Positions 1 to 7,288 of a stretch of 64,000 nucleotides of DNA are shown in pieces. A program made the position numbers and the translations under genes. Origin of the DNA: CAZOOM01 sp964460795 (GTDB lineage: Bacteria; Omnitrophota; Omnitrophia; Omnitrophales; Aquincolibacteriaceae); contig CAYWRU010000010.1 in assembly GCA_964460795.1 (NCBI GenBank), forward strand, positions 14,191 to 78,190, read 5' to 3'. Below the pieces are notes generated by a model, which was not told where the DNA came from, did not search any database, and was given only the letters and a program-made list of their open reading frames with translations. Numbering within the stretch: the stretch's first letter is position 1; the number at the start of each line of letters is the position of its first letter.

Positions 1-100
1 GTTGATGATCCACGGCATAAAGCGGAATAGTAATAACACCCAAAGCAAGAATTACCGTAAAAATATATCCGATTTGCTTTGCCGTTTTTGAAGACATCAT
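1..100 (-). CDS. cpaC: Probable Tad pilus secretin CpaC (RcpA), N-terminal fragment
   Basis: Only the first 33 codons lie in the window; the gene runs off the left edge. The ATG at 100 overlaps the cpaB stop by four bases (ATGA), so the two are translationally coupled. The visible part has a short basic start (MMSSKTAKQ) and then a hydrophobic segment ending near ALYA-like residues, which looks like a signal peptide. In Tad loci the gene after cpaB is normally the outer-membrane secretin, which forms the pore for the Flp pilus. The call therefore rests on position and the signal peptide; no secretin domain is visible. Confidence 0.6.
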   Translation of the reverse strand, partial: MMSSKTAKQIGYIFTVILALGVITIPLYAVDHQ

Positions 101-939
101 TGTTTTAGCGCAGCCTGATCTTTAGCATTGGGATTTGGATTGGCTTTTCCATCTACAAATTTATACACTTCCTTGCTAAGCCCTCGAACAATCTCAATCT
201 CTTCGGTCAGAGGGACTTTTCCTTCTTTATTCACCGTGCCAGTATCTAGTTCCTGGTCTTTGAAAAGTTCTGCCAAGGTATAAAAATTTTCCGGCTGATC
301 CTGATCTGTTTCAGAAAGCGATCTAACCGCAAGATTGAGCGTACCTCGCTTGAGAGAATAAGCCAGTGTTTTAGCTCCTTCCGGAGTAACCGCTAAAGTG
401 ATCTGCATCCCCTCATTGTTTCCTGTCCCACTCCCCACGCCAATGACTTTTACATTTTTCATGAGCGTCAAACTCTTAAACTGAGTGCCTTGCCCGGCAG
501 TAGTGTAGGTCAAAAGCACGTCCACCCGGTTTCCAACTTGAATGAGATTGGTAAGATTTCCCGGCATGGTCACAGGCACAGTCATGGCCTGATATCCTTG
601 AGGAATGAGGCTTGCCAAGCTGTCCTGGGCAGACATGAGGTCTAAAGTACGGAGCACGGATCCTTGAGCAATAAAACGGTTGGCGATCTTTCCTACGACT
701 TCGACAGGATCTTTGATCAAAACACTTGGATCCACATTATCGGGTGCGGGAATGAGGTCTAAATCCTCGCGGCGCACCGTGGTTCCAATTTCGATATCTT
801 TGATGACTCCAACCACATTTTGACGAATGACCACGCCGCCTTCATCCTGCGGCTTGGTCAGTTTCATGGTCATCATGAAAGCCACGGCTCCTACAACGAT
901 CGCCGCGATTAACATCGGAAGATTTCGACCTCTCGGCAT
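97..939 (-). CDS. cpaB: Flp pilus assembly protein CpaB (RcpC)
   Basis: A 280-residue periplasmic protein of Tad/Flp pilus assembly. It has one N-terminal membrane anchor (about residues 8-26), a SAF-like domain (about 38-105, with GTTVRREDLDLIP and the GKIANRFIAQGSVL stretch) and an RcpC-type domain (about 110-230, starting PQGYQAMTVPV). The length is normal for the family. A GAGGA ribosome site lies about ten bases before the ATG. CpaB is thought to work with the secretin CpaC in the outer-membrane part of the machine, and here cpaC follows with a 4-base overlap. Three Flp pilin genes lie upstream on the same strand, which supports a Tad locus. The acidic and lysine-rich C-terminal tail is unremarkable. 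Confidence 0.92.
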   Translation of the reverse strand: MPRGRNLPMLIAAIVVGAVAFMMTMKLTKPQDEGGVVIRQNVVGVIKDIEIGTTVRREDLDLIPAPDNVDPSVLIKDPVEVVGKIANRFIAQGSVLRTLDLMSAQDSLASLIPQGYQAMTVPVTMPGNLTNLIQVGNRVDVLLTYTTAGQGTQFKSLTLMKNVKVIGVGSGTGNNEGMQITLAVTPEGAKTLAYSLKRGTLNLAVRSLSETDQDQPENFYTLAELFKDQELDTGTVNKEGKVPLTEEIEIVRGLSKEVYKFVDGKANPNPNAKDQAALKQ

Positions 940-1311
940 AGATAGTATTCCTCTAACCTGAAAGATCGGCAGGTCCTTAACAACTCTTAAGCACTATCTT
1001 GAAATCTAATCAACAGTTGTGAATAGTGGGAAAGTTAACTTTGCAGCGTCAAAAAGAAGGTCGATATAAAAACTGTTGTTTTAAACCCTATATGCCATTA
1101 TAGAAACAAGTGACGACCCTGCTTTATGAAACAAAACACAACTATCTATTACGATGAATCGTTTTCATAAAATCCTCACTCTTTCGCTTTCTGATTTATT
1201 TTTTTGTCAATCATCGGCTACCTTGTTTTTAACTATTGAAAGATGGCGACACAGAATTTCCCGAGCATCTCATGATACTCTCAATCCCAACAAACTATTT
1301 GAGGCCGATAT
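940..1311. other. AT-rich gap between cpaB and the spermidine-synthase-like gene
   Basis: About 370 bases with no convincing gene. A 126-codon plus-strand frame starts at 1236 but mostly overlaps the spermidine-synthase-like gene and shows no recognisable domain. The minus-strand sequence just before cpaB (around 960-1060) is AT-rich and probably carries its promoter. A weak candidate is TTGACG near 1036 with CACTAT about 18 bases further on. No strong hairpin was seen. Confidence 0.4.
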
Positions 1312-3552
1312 TTAAATGTCTTTTAAAATTCCAAAGGATGGCTCAAAGTCCAAGTTTAAGATATCAAAAATATTCGAATAATCATCCGTCCATAGTGTTC
1401 GATGCATCGCTCTTAGAGGAATCTCTCCCCAATGACCGGTTTGAACCAGCGGCTCCACATCAGAAGCGTTCCGGGCCAACACAACCCAACAAGAACCATA
1501 TTTTTCGATGGCATATTGAGGTTCAATGGTTGTATCGCAATGGACAAGCGCCGCAAGGGAAAGCGAAGAGGCGGCCGCTCCAAGCACTGGCCGAAAATCC
1601 AAATTGCGGTTACTAATATTAAACATCACCACACCTCCAGGCCGCATCTTTTTAAAATAAAGTTGGATTGCTTCCCGGGTTAAAAGATGAATCGGAACAG
1701 AATCCGAACTGAAAGCATCAAGAAAAAGCACGTCATAAGTTTGATTGGGCTGTTGATCCATCAAAAGCCTTCCGTCGCCTAATAGGATTTTATAGGGAGC
1801 GGCAGCATTTTTAAGATAGGTGAAAAATCCTGATTTTTCGGCAATGTTCTGAACCGCTTTATCAATCTCAATGAAGGTCCACTCCTGTCCGGATTCAGCA
1901 TACGATGCCAGGATACCCACCCCAAGCCCCACCACCCCTACCCTTGCATGGTGCCATCGATCTTTGTAAGCGTAAAATAGCTCTCCCACCGGGCCGGTTT
2001 TATGAAAGTATGCGGTGGGCTCTTTGGCTTTCTCAGAATCAAGAAACTGTATGCCATGATTCGTAGTGCCATGGTAATAAAGATGAGTTTGATTTTGAGC
2101 GTCATATAAAACCCGGTGAACGCCAAAGAAACTCCGGCCCGTATAAAGCACCTTTTGTTTTGACATTAAAGGGCACCAGAGAAAAAGTAGAAAGGCAACA
2201 AAGGTTGCAAATCGAACGGGGCGCTTTCGGAAAGCAAAACAAAGGACCGCGGGCGCTAAGAGAACACCCGATTGCAAAATGGGATTTTGATTCGCAATAA
2301 GCCTGTGCGGATCAGGTCTCAACAACAAAATAATGCCCGCTGCAATACTTGGCAACAAGACGTCTCGAAGACTTTCCTGTTTTGAAGAGGGTGCGTCCTG
2401 CAAATAAAGAAAGCAAGCAAGAATAATAGCTATAGAATATTCTAGGATCGTTTTAAAAACCATGGGGGCAATAATTGCATTAAAAATTCCTCCCAAAACC
2501 CCTCCTGCGGAAATACATAAATAGTAGAGAGTCAAATATTTGGGAAAGGGTTTATCTCTGGCCAGCTGCCCATGGCAACAAAGAGTCATCACCGCTAAGC
2601 TAAGAATATTCCATCCCATCACGAGCCAAAAAGGGTGATTCACATGAAGCGCCAGCATCAGAACCAATACCACGATGACATAAGGAAAAAACCAACATGC
2701 AAATCGTATAAAAGGCGCTCCTATTTTTGAAAAGGCTACGATAAAGGAGAGAAGATAAACAGCGAGTGGAATAATCCAAAGGAGAGGGATCGCCGCCACA
2801 TCGGTGGTAATATGAGTCGTAACCCCCATCATTAAACTGCAGGACACAAATGCCAGCAAGATCCAATAAATCAACCGCTTCCATGAAAGTCTTTCGGCAA
2901 AACAATGCCTTTGAGGGACATCTCTTTGAAAATCAGGCCGGATGGATCGCATAAATAAAAAACTGCAAAATAAAAAAAGCACGCACAGCACCACAAATCC
3001 CAGCCCCCAGTAATGCCTTTGGACTTCGAGAGAATAAAGCCTTTCGAAAATAAAGGGGTAGCTGATCAATGCACCCAAGCTGCCCAGATTACTTGCGGAA
3101 TACAGTTCATAGGGATTACTCGCATCCGGATGGTTGGTTTCTGAAAACCATTTTTGGATCAAGGGAGCGCTTGCAGAAAGACAGATAAACGGCAGAGCAA
3201 TATTCGCCGTCAGAACGCTCAAAAGCCATAAGACAGGGTGTTCAGCAGCCTGAAAATGAGGCTCAAAAAAGGGCCGGTTCAGCTGACCTAATGCAAGACA
3301 CAAGAAACCTAAATGAACCCCTATTTGGATTCTCGTTCGAAATCGCGAGGTCAACCCATGCACATATCCGTAACCCACCAAAAGAGCCGCTTGAAAAAAA
3401 AGAAGGCAGACATTCCAAACCTGCGGCGAGCCGCCCAAAATCGGTAAAAGTTTTTTGGAACACATAGGCTGGACTAAAAAAAGCAGCAAAGACGAAAAAC
3501 TTGTGAGAATAACAAAGAAAGATTTAATGTCTAAAAAGCTATCTCTTTTCAT
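1312..3552 (-). CDS. Membrane protein with C-terminal spermidine-synthase-like domain
   Basis: A 746-residue fusion. The N-terminal ~480 residues hold about eleven or twelve hydrophobic helices resembling a transporter-like region. The C-terminal ~250 residues match the spermidine synthase methyltransferase-like fold: glycine loop VGVVGLGVGIL near 538, acidic strand FIEID, LLGDGR, and LDAFSSDSVPIHLLT near 610. Such fusions are common and are usually called spermidine synthase, but most have not been tested; polyamine aminopropyl transfer is possible, not shown. The ATG at 3552 is preferred to a TTG twelve bases upstream; neither has a clear ribosome site. It sits between a Flp pilin gene and cpaB on the same strand, so it may belong to the Tad transcription unit. 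Confidence 0.82.
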   Translation of the reverse strand: MKRDSFLDIKSFFVILTSFSSLLLFLVQPMCSKKLLPILGGSPQVWNVCLLFFQAALLVGYGYVHGLTSRFRTRIQIGVHLGFLCLALGQLNRPFFEPHFQAAEHPVLWLLSVLTANIALPFICLSASAPLIQKWFSETNHPDASNPYELYSASNLGSLGALISYPFIFERLYSLEVQRHYWGLGFVVLCVLFLFCSFLFMRSIRPDFQRDVPQRHCFAERLSWKRLIYWILLAFVSCSLMMGVTTHITTDVAAIPLLWIIPLAVYLLSFIVAFSKIGAPFIRFACWFFPYVIVVLVLMLALHVNHPFWLVMGWNILSLAVMTLCCHGQLARDKPFPKYLTLYYLCISAGGVLGGIFNAIIAPMVFKTILEYSIAIILACFLYLQDAPSSKQESLRDVLLPSIAAGIILLLRPDPHRLIANQNPILQSGVLLAPAVLCFAFRKRPVRFATFVAFLLFLWCPLMSKQKVLYTGRSFFGVHRVLYDAQNQTHLYYHGTTNHGIQFLDSEKAKEPTAYFHKTGPVGELFYAYKDRWHHARVGVVGLGVGILASYAESGQEWTFIEIDKAVQNIAEKSGFFTYLKNAAAPYKILLGDGRLLMDQQPNQTYDVLFLDAFSSDSVPIHLLTREAIQLYFKKMRPGGVVMFNISNRNLDFRPVLGAAASSLSLAALVHCDTTIEPQYAIEKYGSCWVVLARNASDVEPLVQTGHWGEIPLRAMHRTLWTDDYSNIFDILNLDFEPSFGILKDI

Positions 3553-3609
3553 TTTTAGACACAAAGATGCTTTTAAATTTTGTGGGAGAATAAATGATTG
3601 CTAAAAATA

Positions 3610-3765
3610 TCACGTGGTAGACAATCCGGCTGCAGCAACGGCAATGGAACTACTCGTCTTCGCGCCCATCATTCTTGCCGCGCCAATAACAACGACGATG
3701 ATGAGCGTAATCATAAGAGTATATTCAAAAAGACCCTGACCTCGTTTAAACTTAGGCACTCGCAT
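3610..3765 (-). CDS. flp: Flp/Fap-type pilin (copy 2)
   Basis: A tiny type IVb pilin of about 51 residues from the ATG at 3765 (MRVPKFKRGQGLFEYTL). It has the class signature: short basic leader, the prepilin site G followed by QGLFEY with Glu at +5 and Tyr, then a hydrophobic helix and a short polar tail rich in small residues. It would be cleaved by a TadV-type prepilin peptidase and assembled into Flp fibres. A TTG ten codons upstream is also open, but the ATG gives a normal leader length. The upstream terminator at 3801-3838 separates it from pilin copy 1, so it probably has its own promoter or relies on read-through. It is one of three pilins in the locus. Confidence 0.88.
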   Translation of the reverse strand: MRVPKFKRGQGLFEYTLMITLIIVVVIGAARMMGAKTSSSIAVAAAGLSTT

Positions 3766-3800
3766 GGCAATTTCTGTTAGAAAGTATCCTGTCAACTCAT

Positions 3801-3838
3801 AAAAAAACCTCCACAGAGCCTTGAGGGCTCTGTGGAGG
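3801..3838 (-). terminator. Rho-independent terminator after pilin copy 1
   Basis: On the minus strand a 13-base stem (3826-3838 with 3808-3820, arms CCTCCACAGAGCC and its complement) closes a 5-base loop and is followed by seven Ts. It lies about 20 bases after the stop of the pilin gene at 3859-4017. It therefore probably makes that pilin a short, separate transcript, as expected for a major pilin made in excess. Confidence 0.9.
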
Positions 3839-3858
3839 CAAACACCGAATACGTGGTG

Positions 3859-4017
3859 TTATGTCGTAACCAAGGCATCCGCGGCAGCCAACATCACGCT
3901 GCTCGACTTAGTGCCCATAGTTCTCGCCGCTACAATCACCACCACCACAATCAAAGCAATAATCAGAGCGTATTCCACCAAGCCCTGACCTTTTTTATTT
4001 CTCAATGATAGTTTCAT
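3859..4017 (-). CDS. flp: Flp/Fap-type pilin (copy 1, probable major pilin)
   Basis: A 52-residue type IVb pilin: MKLSLRNKKGQGLVEYAL, then a valine-rich hydrophobic helix and a small polar tail ending DALVTT. The G/QGLVEY processing site with Glu+5 and Tyr+6 is intact. The ATG at 4017 has an excellent GGAGG ribosome site, the best of the three pilins, and the gene is followed at once by a strong terminator. Both suggest high, independent expression. The sequence is close to copy 2 (3610-3765), which points to a local duplication. A GT87 membrane glycosyltransferase gene lies directly upstream on the same strand. Confidence 0.92.
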   Translation of the reverse strand: MKLSLRNKKGQGLVEYALIIALIVVVVIVAARTMGTKSSSVMLAAADALVTT

Positions 4018-4019
4018 TT

Positions 4020-4110
4020 TAAAATTCCTCCTTATTTATTTTTACTACGCTCACCCTAACTAAATCTACTATTAAGTATGAGTCTGTAATAAGTATAGAC
4101 TCAAAAAACT
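4020..4110 (-). promoter_or_regulatory. Upstream region of pilin copy 1
   Basis: Between the GT87 stop at 4117 and the pilin ATG the minus strand carries the GGAGG ribosome site and, further up, an inverted pair GAGTCT/AGACTC (4097-4102 and 4080-4085). This pair is embedded in two near-copies of ATACTTATTA. It is a plausible operator or promoter region for a pilin that must be expressed separately. No clear -35/-10 pair at ideal spacing could be fixed. Confidence 0.4.
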
Positions 4111-4116
4111 ACTCCG

Positions 4117-5256
4117 TCAAATCATCGGCTGGAAGTCAATATTTCTTGAATTGTTACGATGCCAAACCCAAAAAGTAAGAGGAGGAATCCATGCATACCC
4201 TGATTGATCAGGAAGAAGCAATATCCAAAGACCCCAGGAACAAGTATGCATGGCTGCAACCCGCAAATAAATAAGTCTTTTCTCAAAACCATCAGAGATC
4301 GATGAAGCTTGTGCCCCGATGATGATCAGCAAAATCACGAGGACGGAAAAATCAAAACTGAATCCATAGGGCGCTGTCCAAACCGAAAGACATAGTAAAA
4401 TAGGCAAATGTTTCTGCCAAATAATTTTTCTTTTTCTAAAGTAATAAAGCGTTGAAAAAATCATCCCCAAAGGCATGGCCCATAAAAATACTGTGTCCTG
4501 AAACTGCTCTGATCCATATACCCACGCTCGAAGGAGTGAGGGCAGCGTTGAAGTCGCATGGTGAGTCGCATGTTTTAATACTACAAGCCAATTTTGATAA
4601 ATTGTCGGGAACATCCATGCGGTCAGCCCCATAACGATCAACTGACAAAAAATACAGGAAAATAAAAATCGATATTTTTTATTTTGAAAAATCCAAACCA
4701 CCCATGCAATCATTAACAAATAAACAACATGGGGTTTTAGAGTCATCAAAACAAAAAAGCAACCCGCAAGACGGTCCTTTCCTCTGTGAATCATATAAAG
4801 ACAGCCCGTAAACCCAAAGGCCGATAGAAGTCCCAATTGACCGGAATAAAAGTTAATGACTACAGGGAAAAACGGAATGGTAATAAAAAAGAGCGTAGCC
4901 CATGGGCAGGGTTTGTTGCTCAGTGTCCGCCAAGTCATCCCCAAGATACTAAAAAATAAACCTGTGTTGATGACAATCCACACATAAGTGGCACTCGCGA
5001 GCGGCAAACAGAGTACAGGAGCGATGAGTAAATAGAGCCAAGGCGAGGCATAGGCTGGACCACCCCATTCAAATTGAGTCATTCGAGATAAAGCATGAAG
5101 ATCAAAGGGATTCTGATGGAGCGATAGAATTTGGAAACTGGCCCAGTACCGTTCAAAATCCGTTGCCTTACCCAATAGAAAAAAAGGGCGATAAACCGCA
5201 AAAAAAAGCAATGACAGCGTCCATAAAATTAGTGGTTTATAATAAACGGTCTTCAT
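4117..5256 (-). CDS. GT87 (DUF2029) polyprenol-phosphate-dependent glycosyltransferase, putative
   Basis: A 379-residue polytopic membrane protein with about nine to ten helices. Features shared with the other GT87 genes of this window are an early DFERYW with NPFD about 18 residues on, a GQ in a later helix (YSGQLGLLS), and a KPH motif (LKPHVVYLL). GT87 enzymes are GT-C-fold proteins that transfer sugars from polyprenol-phosphate on the outer side of the inner membrane. The best known use mannose in actinobacteria; the substrate here is unknown. The ATG at 5256 overlaps the previous stop by four bases (ATGA), so it is coupled to the GT-C-like gene upstream. A TTG at 5271 is less likely. The gene lies between pilin genes. 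Confidence 0.8.
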   Translation of the reverse strand: MKTVYYKPLILWTLSLLFFAVYRPFFLLGKATDFERYWASFQILSLHQNPFDLHALSRMTQFEWGGPAYASPWLYLLIAPVLCLPLASATYVWIVINTGLFFSILGMTWRTLSNKPCPWATLFFITIPFFPVVINFYSGQLGLLSAFGFTGCLYMIHRGKDRLAGCFFVLMTLKPHVVYLLMIAWVVWIFQNKKYRFLFSCIFCQLIVMGLTAWMFPTIYQNWLVVLKHATHHATSTLPSLLRAWVYGSEQFQDTVFLWAMPLGMIFSTLYYFRKRKIIWQKHLPILLCLSVWTAPYGFSFDFSVLVILLIIIGAQASSISDGFEKRLIYLRVAAMHTCSWGLWILLLPDQSGYAWIPPLTFWVWHRNNSRNIDFQPMI

Positions 5257-6746
5257 AAAGAATAAATGCAAGCCAGATCATCAGAATAGACTGGTTTCCA
5301 TTTTGGATCATTTTCCACCATTCGGTTCAGAACCGAATGGCGAGAAATGAAAAGCCAAGAAATATTTTGGGTCTTTAAGACATCCTCCCAGTGTTCCTTG
5401 AGAAGAATAATAGAAAAATAATCCTTCGCCCGGTTCAGAGTCCGGATGTCATTGTAGCCATAGGCAAAGACCTTGTACTGAGGCCAAAGCCGGTAGATAA
5501 GATACCCGCCAAAGCCACTATCGTTAAACATGTTGCCTTTTATAGGATGCGCCAAGAGATGGTCGGTAGCTTTGACCGGAAACTTCTCATATTCAAACGC
5601 AAGGGGTTCATGACGTAAAAAAACCAGCCCCAAAAGAATGGCCCCTCCTGCGATGGCCCAAACACCGGACCGGCTCCGCAACTGAATCGACTGAAGCCGA
5701 GCTGAAAGCCTGCGGAAATGCTTGATGAAAGAACCCGTTCCATGATTAAAAGCTATAGCAAAATGGGGAGTCAAAATATAGGCTGAAACCAGTCCAAAAA
5801 GCGGCACATGCCGCTTGGAAAATAGCGCCATTTTAAGGAAGAGAACTTCTAAAAGGACTTCATGGGCCCTAAGTTTATTCACCTTAATGCCCGCCAACAA
5901 AATCCACAAAAAAATAAATACCTGAAATACAAAAAAGGTCGGCAAGTGAAAATTGGGCGGTAGATACTCATCCACACTACGCATGAGCTCCTGATTCTTC
6001 ATCATCTGGAGGGGATAAAGGAGCCCATGAACGCCGTCAGGATTCATACAAGCAATAGGTATAAGTGTTAACAGGAGTATTCCCAGATGTTTAAATTGTG
6101 AGATCTTCGCGCTGTGATTCTCATCTCTATTCCACCCCATTTCAAAAACCAGCCCTATCAGGATAATGCCAAGAATTACAAAACCAAGGAGAAATCCCCC
6201 GTGGAGATTGACCCAAAAAAGCATGGCTCCGGGGCCAACCCAAAAGATCCATCGTTTGTTCTGATTTAAATACTGACTGATTCCATCCAACCAAATCAAC
6301 ATGAAGAGCATCGAAAAAATATGCGGGCGGGCATGCCAGTGTGAAATTGTATTGATAAACGCCAGCGTTCCTATAAGACTGGCCGCCAAAATATTCCCCG
6401 AAATCCGATTTAAAATCCGAAATAGGAAATATCCCAACAAACTAATGAGGAGAGCATATAAGGCTGCGACTCCGCGAAGCCCTGCAAGAAGATGCAAGCC
6501 GCCCATGATGACTTCAGAAAGCCAAGAGTGATTGCTCCAGGGCAGAGTCGGAACATAAAACGAAAACAGATCCTGCGTTGGAAACTTTAAGTTCTGAAGC
6601 ATCCATTCTCCGGCACGAATATGGAAGCCGGTGTCACCATCGGTTAACAACTGAGCAGGATCTAAAATAAGAAATGAGAAAACCGCCAAAAAAATGAGGC
6701 CTTCTAGAGAAGGGATTTTCCATGACCACGAATCGGGTGAAGTCAT
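5253..6746 (-). CDS. GT-C-like polytopic membrane protein
   Basis: About 497 residues from the ATG at 6746 (MTSPDSWSW), with roughly ten to eleven helices. The first periplasmic loop carries an acidic DGDTGFHIRAGEW motif, typical of GT-C glycosyltransferases, where such an aspartate is often catalytic. A NHSWLSEV segment follows. The C-terminal ~130 residues form a soluble domain (GNMFNDSGFGGYLIYRLWP, later LLKEHWEDVL). Family members are usually annotated only as hypothetical membrane proteins, so sugar transfer is inferred from topology and the acidic loop. It is coupled to the downstream GT87 gene by a 4-base overlap and follows the third pilin gene by about 130 bases. Confidence 0.7.
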   Translation of the reverse strand: MTSPDSWSWKIPSLEGLIFLAVFSFLILDPAQLLTDGDTGFHIRAGEWMLQNLKFPTQDLFSFYVPTLPWSNHSWLSEVIMGGLHLLAGLRGVAALYALLISLLGYFLFRILNRISGNILAASLIGTLAFINTISHWHARPHIFSMLFMLIWLDGISQYLNQNKRWIFWVGPGAMLFWVNLHGGFLLGFVILGIILIGLVFEMGWNRDENHSAKISQFKHLGILLLTLIPIACMNPDGVHGLLYPLQMMKNQELMRSVDEYLPPNFHLPTFFVFQVFIFLWILLAGIKVNKLRAHEVLLEVLFLKMALFSKRHVPLFGLVSAYILTPHFAIAFNHGTGSFIKHFRRLSARLQSIQLRSRSGVWAIAGGAILLGLVFLRHEPLAFEYEKFPVKATDHLLAHPIKGNMFNDSGFGGYLIYRLWPQYKVFAYGYNDIRTLNRAKDYFSIILLKEHWEDVLKTQNISWLFISRHSVLNRMVENDPKWKPVYSDDLACIYSL

Positions 6747-6875
6747 GGTTGCTTGTTTTACTCTAAACAAATAAAGAACCTTTTTCTAAATCAGCAGGTT
6801 AGGTGCAAAAAATTCTTTTGAAGGTAATTTTTGGAATAAAGAACCTCAACTTATCGTAAGATAACCACTATCCCA

Positions 6876-7046
6876 TCACCAAAGGCCTGAGACGCTTCCA
6901 AGTTTTATATTTGCTCTGTGCATATTATTGCTGCTTTTCTCTCCCAAAGCCCTAGCAGCGATCATGGCAACAAGAACGATCAAGGCAAAAACTAAAGCGT
7001 AATCGACTAAGGCCTGGCCTTTTGGTTTTTTCTTTAAAAAATGCAT
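6876..7046 (-). CDS. flp: Flp/Fap-type pilin-like protein (copy 3, divergent)
   Basis: A 56-residue pilin-like protein, MHFLKKKPKGQALVDYAL, followed by a hydrophobic helix and a longer, more charged tail (GEKSSNNMHRANIKLG). The basic leader and G/QALVDY processing site fit the Flp class. However, the usual Glu at +5 is Asp, and the tail differs from copies 1 and 2. It may be a minor or pseudo-pilin rather than the fibre subunit. A G-rich tract (GAGGGG) just before the ATG could serve as ribosome site. It is the first gene of the minus-strand run that continues into the GT-C and GT87 genes. Confidence 0.8.
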   Translation of the reverse strand: MHFLKKKPKGQALVDYALVFALIVLVAMIAARALGEKSSNNMHRANIKLGSVSGLW

Positions 7047-7104
7047 GCCCCCCCCTCATTCTGAGTGTAGCGTTAATGCCGGGATTATACTTCAAGATTC
7101 TTCC

Positions 7105-7189
7105 TGCTAGTACCGTTTTCCATTAAATTTTATGGATGAACGGTACAATACCGCAAACCCCTCATTTCAATTGGAATGCGGTACTAGCA
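7105..7189. repeat. Compact nested inverted repeat built from TACCG/CGGTA
   Basis: Four copies of a five-base word alternate in orientation: TACCG at 7111-7115 and 7149-7153, CGGTA at 7141-7145 and 7179-7183. The outer arms are TGCTAGTACCG (7105-7115) and CGGTACTAGCA (7179-7189), a perfect 11-base pair. The inner arms can also form two side-by-side hairpins (GTACCGTT/AACGGTAC and TACCGCA/TGCGGTA). The element lies between the third pilin gene and the plus-strand GT-C gene. It may be a REP-like element or a regulator site. Confidence 0.65.
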
Positions 7190-7288
7190 ATGAGAGAGAA
7201 ATTCTGGCCATTCCCGGATAGTTGCATCGATAACAAAGCAGGAAATTGGAATTGAAACTTCCCAAAATACGTGTAAATTGAAGTCAGG

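Noticed and set aside
1236..1616. 126-codon plus-strand frame partly in the gap after cpaB
   Set aside because: Mostly antisense to the spermidine-synthase-like domain; low-complexity and no domain.
3801..4110. Repeated short units near the pilins as a possible CRISPR array
   Set aside because: They are a terminator hairpin and two pilin genes with similar codons; no regular repeat-spacer order. No CRISPR array was seen anywhere in the window.
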